A program made the position numbers and the translations under genes. Of a DNA stretch of 57,517 nucleotides, positions 54,857 to 57,517 are shown piece by piece. The stretch is from Desulfobacteraceae bacterium 4572_35.1 (lineage in GTDB: Bacteria > Desulfobacterota > Desulfuromonadia > Desulfuromonadales > Desulfuromonadaceae), in NCBI GenBank assembly GCA_002084705.1, contig NBLX01000002.1, positions 1-57,517 on the forward strand, given 5' to 3'. How positions within the stretch are numbered: the first letter of the stretch is position 1; every line of letters begins with the position of its first letter. A model generated the notes under the pieces. That model did no database searches, had not been told where the DNA came from, and saw nothing but the letters and a program-made list of their open reading frames with translations.

Positions 54857-56986
54857 GTGTCAGATAGCCATCCTGAATTATCTAAACAAGCCAATCTGAA
54901 TACTCCTCTAACTGTGCTTAGGGGAGTTGGCCCAAACTTGCAGCGTAAGCTCTCCCGCCTTAAACTTCACACCATAGAAGATCTCCTTTATTTTTTACCC
55001 TATCGCTACGAGGATAGGCGTCAACTGCTCCATATCTCACAAGTTAAAGTCTCAACAACGGTGCAATTTCTTGGCAAAATACTTTCCGCCGACGAAGTAC
55101 GTAATGGCAGGGGTAGAAAAAAAGTTTTCGAGATGCTTGTGAGCGATGGTAGTGGCCAAATATTGTTAAAGTGGTTCCATTATCGTCATGAATGGATGAA
55201 ACAGCGCTACCGTAAAGGTCAACAGCTTTTAGTAGTTGGAGAAGTGCATCAATTCAAAGGGAGGTATGAAATTTTACATCCTGAACTAGAGTTATGTTCC
55301 GACGGTAATATTCCCATAGAAAACCTACGTATATTGCCGGTATATCCATTAACTGAAGGGATAAGCCAAAAACAGATGCGTAAGCTGTGTCAACAGGTGG
55401 CTTTGGAATATTCCTCCTGTGTTGTCACTGCCATCCCGCAACATATAATTAAGCGGCGAGGGTTATTAACTTTAGCCGACAGCTTAGTTAAATTACATAT
55501 CCCACCATCGGATAGCGAGATAGAGCAGCTACAGTCAGGTAGAGATGTTGCCAGAAAAACTGTTGTTTTTGATGAATTTTTTTATCTTCAACTTGGTCTT
55601 GCGCTACGTAGACTTGGAGCCCAGTTTAAGCAAGGAATAGCTTTTAAAGTAAATCATCTTTACACCAAGCCCCTTGTTGACATGCTGCCGTTCAAACTGA
55701 CACAAGCTCAGCGTAGCGTGTTATCTCAGATAAAACACGACATGATGTCTGAACAACAGATGAATCGCCTAGTTCAGGGCGATGTAGGCAGTGGAAAGAC
55801 AATCGTTGCCCTGCTTGCCTGTCTTATTGCTGTAGAAAATAAAACCCAAGCCGCTGTAGTGGCACCAACCGCTATTTTGGCGGAGCAACATTTCCAGCAG
55901 TTTAATCACTGGTTGTCGCAGTTGGGTTTAAGCGCTGCCCTATTGACCGGAGCAACTACTTCCGCTGAACGGCAACATATATTGCGCCAATTAAGCGAAG
56001 GGACCTTAGATGTTCTTGTGGGCACTCACGCATTGTTGCAGCCAGATGTTGTTTTTCATTGCCTAGGTTTAGGAATTATTGACGAGCAACACCGCTTCGG
56101 AGTTCAACAACGCAATGATCTCCGTAAAAAAGGGGAGAACGCCGACATTTTGGTTATGACGGCTACCCCCATTCCGCGAACCCTATCAATGACTGTGTAT
56201 GGCGATCTATCTCTTTCGGTAATAGATCAATTGCCTCCGGGACGTACCCCCATTAAAACCAGAGTGGTCAGTACTGGCAAACGTTCGGCTGTCCTGGATT
56301 TTGTTAAGCGTGAACTCGATAAGGGTTATCAAGGATATTTTGTCTACCCTCTAGTCGAAGAAAGTGAGCGCTCAGATTTAAAAGCAGCAACAGACTCTCT
56401 GGATACGTTACAGCGTGATTTAGGAAACAACTATCGACTAGGACTGCTGCATGGTCGTTTGCGCCCTCATGAAAAAGAAGCTGTTATGCAACAATTTAAA
56501 CAGCATCAAATAGACCTGCTTGTTGCGACTACGGTAATTGAAGTGGGCATAGATGTACCTAACGCTTCCTTGATGATTGTTGAACATGCTGAACGCTTCG
56601 GCTTGGCTCAGTTGCACCAACTGAGAGGGCGGGTAGGGCGTGGCAGCGCTAAAAGCTACTGTATCCTTGTCCATTCAGATCAGTGTGGTCAGGAGGGGAT
56701 GCAGCGTCTTCAGGTGATGGAAAACAACAGCGACGGTTTTAAAATTGCGGAAGCAGATTTGGCTCAGCGTGGCCCCGGTGAATTCCTTGGAACCAAACAA
56801 GCGGGAATGGTCAATTTTAAGGTGGCAAACCTGATCTCGGATGGATATCTGTTGGAAATGGCACGTCAAGATGCTTTTGAATTAGTTGAACAGCCCAATT
56901 TCATCAAAGATAAAAAATATAAGTTGCTGTTGCAAATATTACATCAGCGCTGGGACACTCGATTGGAATTAGCAAACGTAGGATAA
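54857..56986 (+). CDS. recG: ATP-dependent DNA helicase RecG
   Basis: RecG remodels stalled replication forks and D-loops. The 709-residue protein has the N-terminal wedge/OB domain (LRGVGPNLQRKLSRL, LLYFLPYRYEDRR), Walker A GDVGSGKT near residue 309, DEQH box in IIDEQHRFGVQQR, motif III TATPIPRTLS, and helicase C motifs LHGRLRPHEKE, TTVIEVGIDVPNAS and QLRGRVGRG. The GTG start has TGGGAG upstream. The amidohydrolase gene begins four bases after the stop. Confidence 0.97.
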   Translation: MSDSHPELSKQANLNTPLTVLRGVGPNLQRKLSRLKLHTIEDLLYFLPYRYEDRRQLLHISQVKVSTTVQFLGKILSADEVRNGRGRKKVFEMLVSDGSGQILLKWFHYRHEWMKQRYRKGQQLLVVGEVHQFKGRYEILHPELELCSDGNIPIENLRILPVYPLTEGISQKQMRKLCQQVALEYSSCVVTAIPQHIIKRRGLLTLADSLVKLHIPPSDSEIEQLQSGRDVARKTVVFDEFFYLQLGLALRRLGAQFKQGIAFKVNHLYTKPLVDMLPFKLTQAQRSVLSQIKHDMMSEQQMNRLVQGDVGSGKTIVALLACLIAVENKTQAAVVAPTAILAEQHFQQFNHWLSQLGLSAALLTGATTSAERQHILRQLSEGTLDVLVGTHALLQPDVVFHCLGLGIIDEQHRFGVQQRNDLRKKGENADILVMTATPIPRTLSMTVYGDLSLSVIDQLPPGRTPIKTRVVSTGKRSAVLDFVKRELDKGYQGYFVYPLVEESERSDLKAATDSLDTLQRDLGNNYRLGLLHGRLRPHEKEAVMQQFKQHQIDLLVATTVIEVGIDVPNASLMIVEHAERFGLAQLHQLRGRVGRGSAKSYCILVHSDQCGQEGMQRLQVMENNSDGFKIAEADLAQRGPGEFLGTKQAGMVNFKVANLISDGYLLEMARQDAFELVEQPNFIKDKKYKLLLQILHQRWDTRLELANVG

Positions 56987-56990
56987 AAAC

Positions 56991-57517
56991 ATGGCAAATT
57001 TATACCGATTTAAACAGGATTTTTGTGCCATCTCCCAATTTGGGATATTAGCAAATGGTGGAGTGTCACGCATAGCCTTTAGTAAAGCAGACCATGAAGC
57101 CAGAAACTATCTTATCGATAAAATGCGGCAAGCTAATTTACAAGTGAGCATAGATCCTGCTGGCAATATCCGGGGTCTTCGCAATGGGAGTAATCCCTCC
57201 TTACCGGCGGTTATGATTGGATCACATTTAGATAGCGTGCCTCAAGGTGGACATTATGATGGAGTAGTTGGCGTCCTGGCCGCATTAGAGGTGATCAGAG
57301 CTCTTGATGACAGTGGAATTAAAACATTACGCTCCGTCGAAATAGTTAACTTTGCCGCAGAGGAATCCAGCAGGTTCGGAATGGCAACCATTGGCAGTAA
57401 AGCCATAACCGGAAAACTGTCTATAGATAAGATGAAAGAGTTCCGTGACAGTGATGGAGCAAGTTTGTTTCAAGTGTTAAGCAACAGCGGTTGTCAGCTG
57501 GAGAACCTGGAAAGTGC
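56991..57517 (+). CDS. M20-family N-carbamoyl amino acid / allantoate amidohydrolase, 3' end outside window
   Basis: Translation from the ATG at 56991 stays open to the window end (175 codons). It has the binuclear-metal hydrolase motifs GSHLDSVPQGGHYDGVVG and NFAAEESSRFGMATIGSKAI, and ITGKL, which together mark the Zn-dependent hydrolase group of N-carbamoyl-L-amino acid hydrolases, beta-ureidopropionases and allantoate amidohydrolases (AllC/HyuC). The substrate cannot be decided from this part. A nitrogen or pyrimidine salvage role would fit, but it lies in a different operon from pyr. Confidence 0.85.
   Translation, partial: MANLYRFKQDFCAISQFGILANGGVSRIAFSKADHEARNYLIDKMRQANLQVSIDPAGNIRGLRNGSNPSLPAVMIGSHLDSVPQGGHYDGVVGVLAALEVIRALDDSGIKTLRSVEIVNFAAEESSRFGMATIGSKAITGKLSIDKMKEFRDSDGASLFQVLSNSGCQLENLES

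Overview
The window reads as chromosomal DNA of an anaerobic or microaerophilic deltaproteobacterium, most like Desulfuromonadales/Geobacter/Pelobacter relatives. This is inferred from gene content and order (leuS-lptE-holA, lepA-lepB-mutS-amidase-glnD-xer-apgM, PyrR-led pyr/car operon followed by greA), from LptE and an LpxL-type acyltransferase (Gram-negative envelope), and from an octaheme cytochrome beside a reverse rubrerythrin. Base composition is moderately AT-rich throughout. No tRNA, rRNA, insertion sequence, prophage or CRISPR array was recognised.

Layout. 1-6.3 kb: 3' part of der, a lone receiver protein, infA, leuS, lptE, holA and a convergent rpsT with an altered C-terminus. 6.4-10.9 kb: a murJ lacking its first ~115 codons, trmL and an LpxL-type acyltransferase, rqcH, and a remnant of an M48 protease gene. 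10.9-12.7 kb: a B12-binding radical SAM protein and a DUF2835 protein. 12.9-27.9 kb: a lipid locus, almost all on the minus strand, with oleABCD (long-chain olefin synthesis by head-to-head acyl condensation) led by an unknown gene, then two regulatory or unknown genes and a DUF89 protein, then a PfaA-like megasynthase (KS-AT-ACP-KR-DH) and PfaD enoyl reductase. 28-31 kb: octaheme HAO-family cytochrome, reverse rubrerythrin, SecB-like chaperone, small membrane protein. 31-46.2 kb: housekeeping genes (lepA, lepB, mutS, amidase, glnD, xer, apgM, mutM), a lone DppC-type permease, a SEC-C protein and two pseudopilin-like genes. 46.3-54 kb: pyrR-pyrB-pyrC-carA-carB behind a readable PyrR attenuator. 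54-57.5 kb: greA, a DUF1858 protein, recG and the start of an M20-family amidohydrolase.

How the genes work together. The most interesting system is the side-by-side placement of a Pfa-type acyl-chain synthase (PfaA + PfaD) and the complete OleA-OleB-OleC-OleD pathway. Pfa enzymes build polyunsaturated acyl chains and Ole enzymes join two acyl chains into a long olefin, so the locus may encode dedicated synthesis of a polyunsaturated hydrocarbon. PfaB, PfaC and the phosphopantetheinyl transferase are not in the window.

Caveats. The PfaA-like gene is broken in its ACP region by a 93-bp near-perfect direct repeat and a 16-bp tandem duplication. The two shifts cancel, which suggests a collapsed or mis-assembled tandem ACP array rather than a dead gene. 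murJ and rpsT are both truncated around one ~400-bp segment, so that segment could be a real rearrangement or an assembly join.
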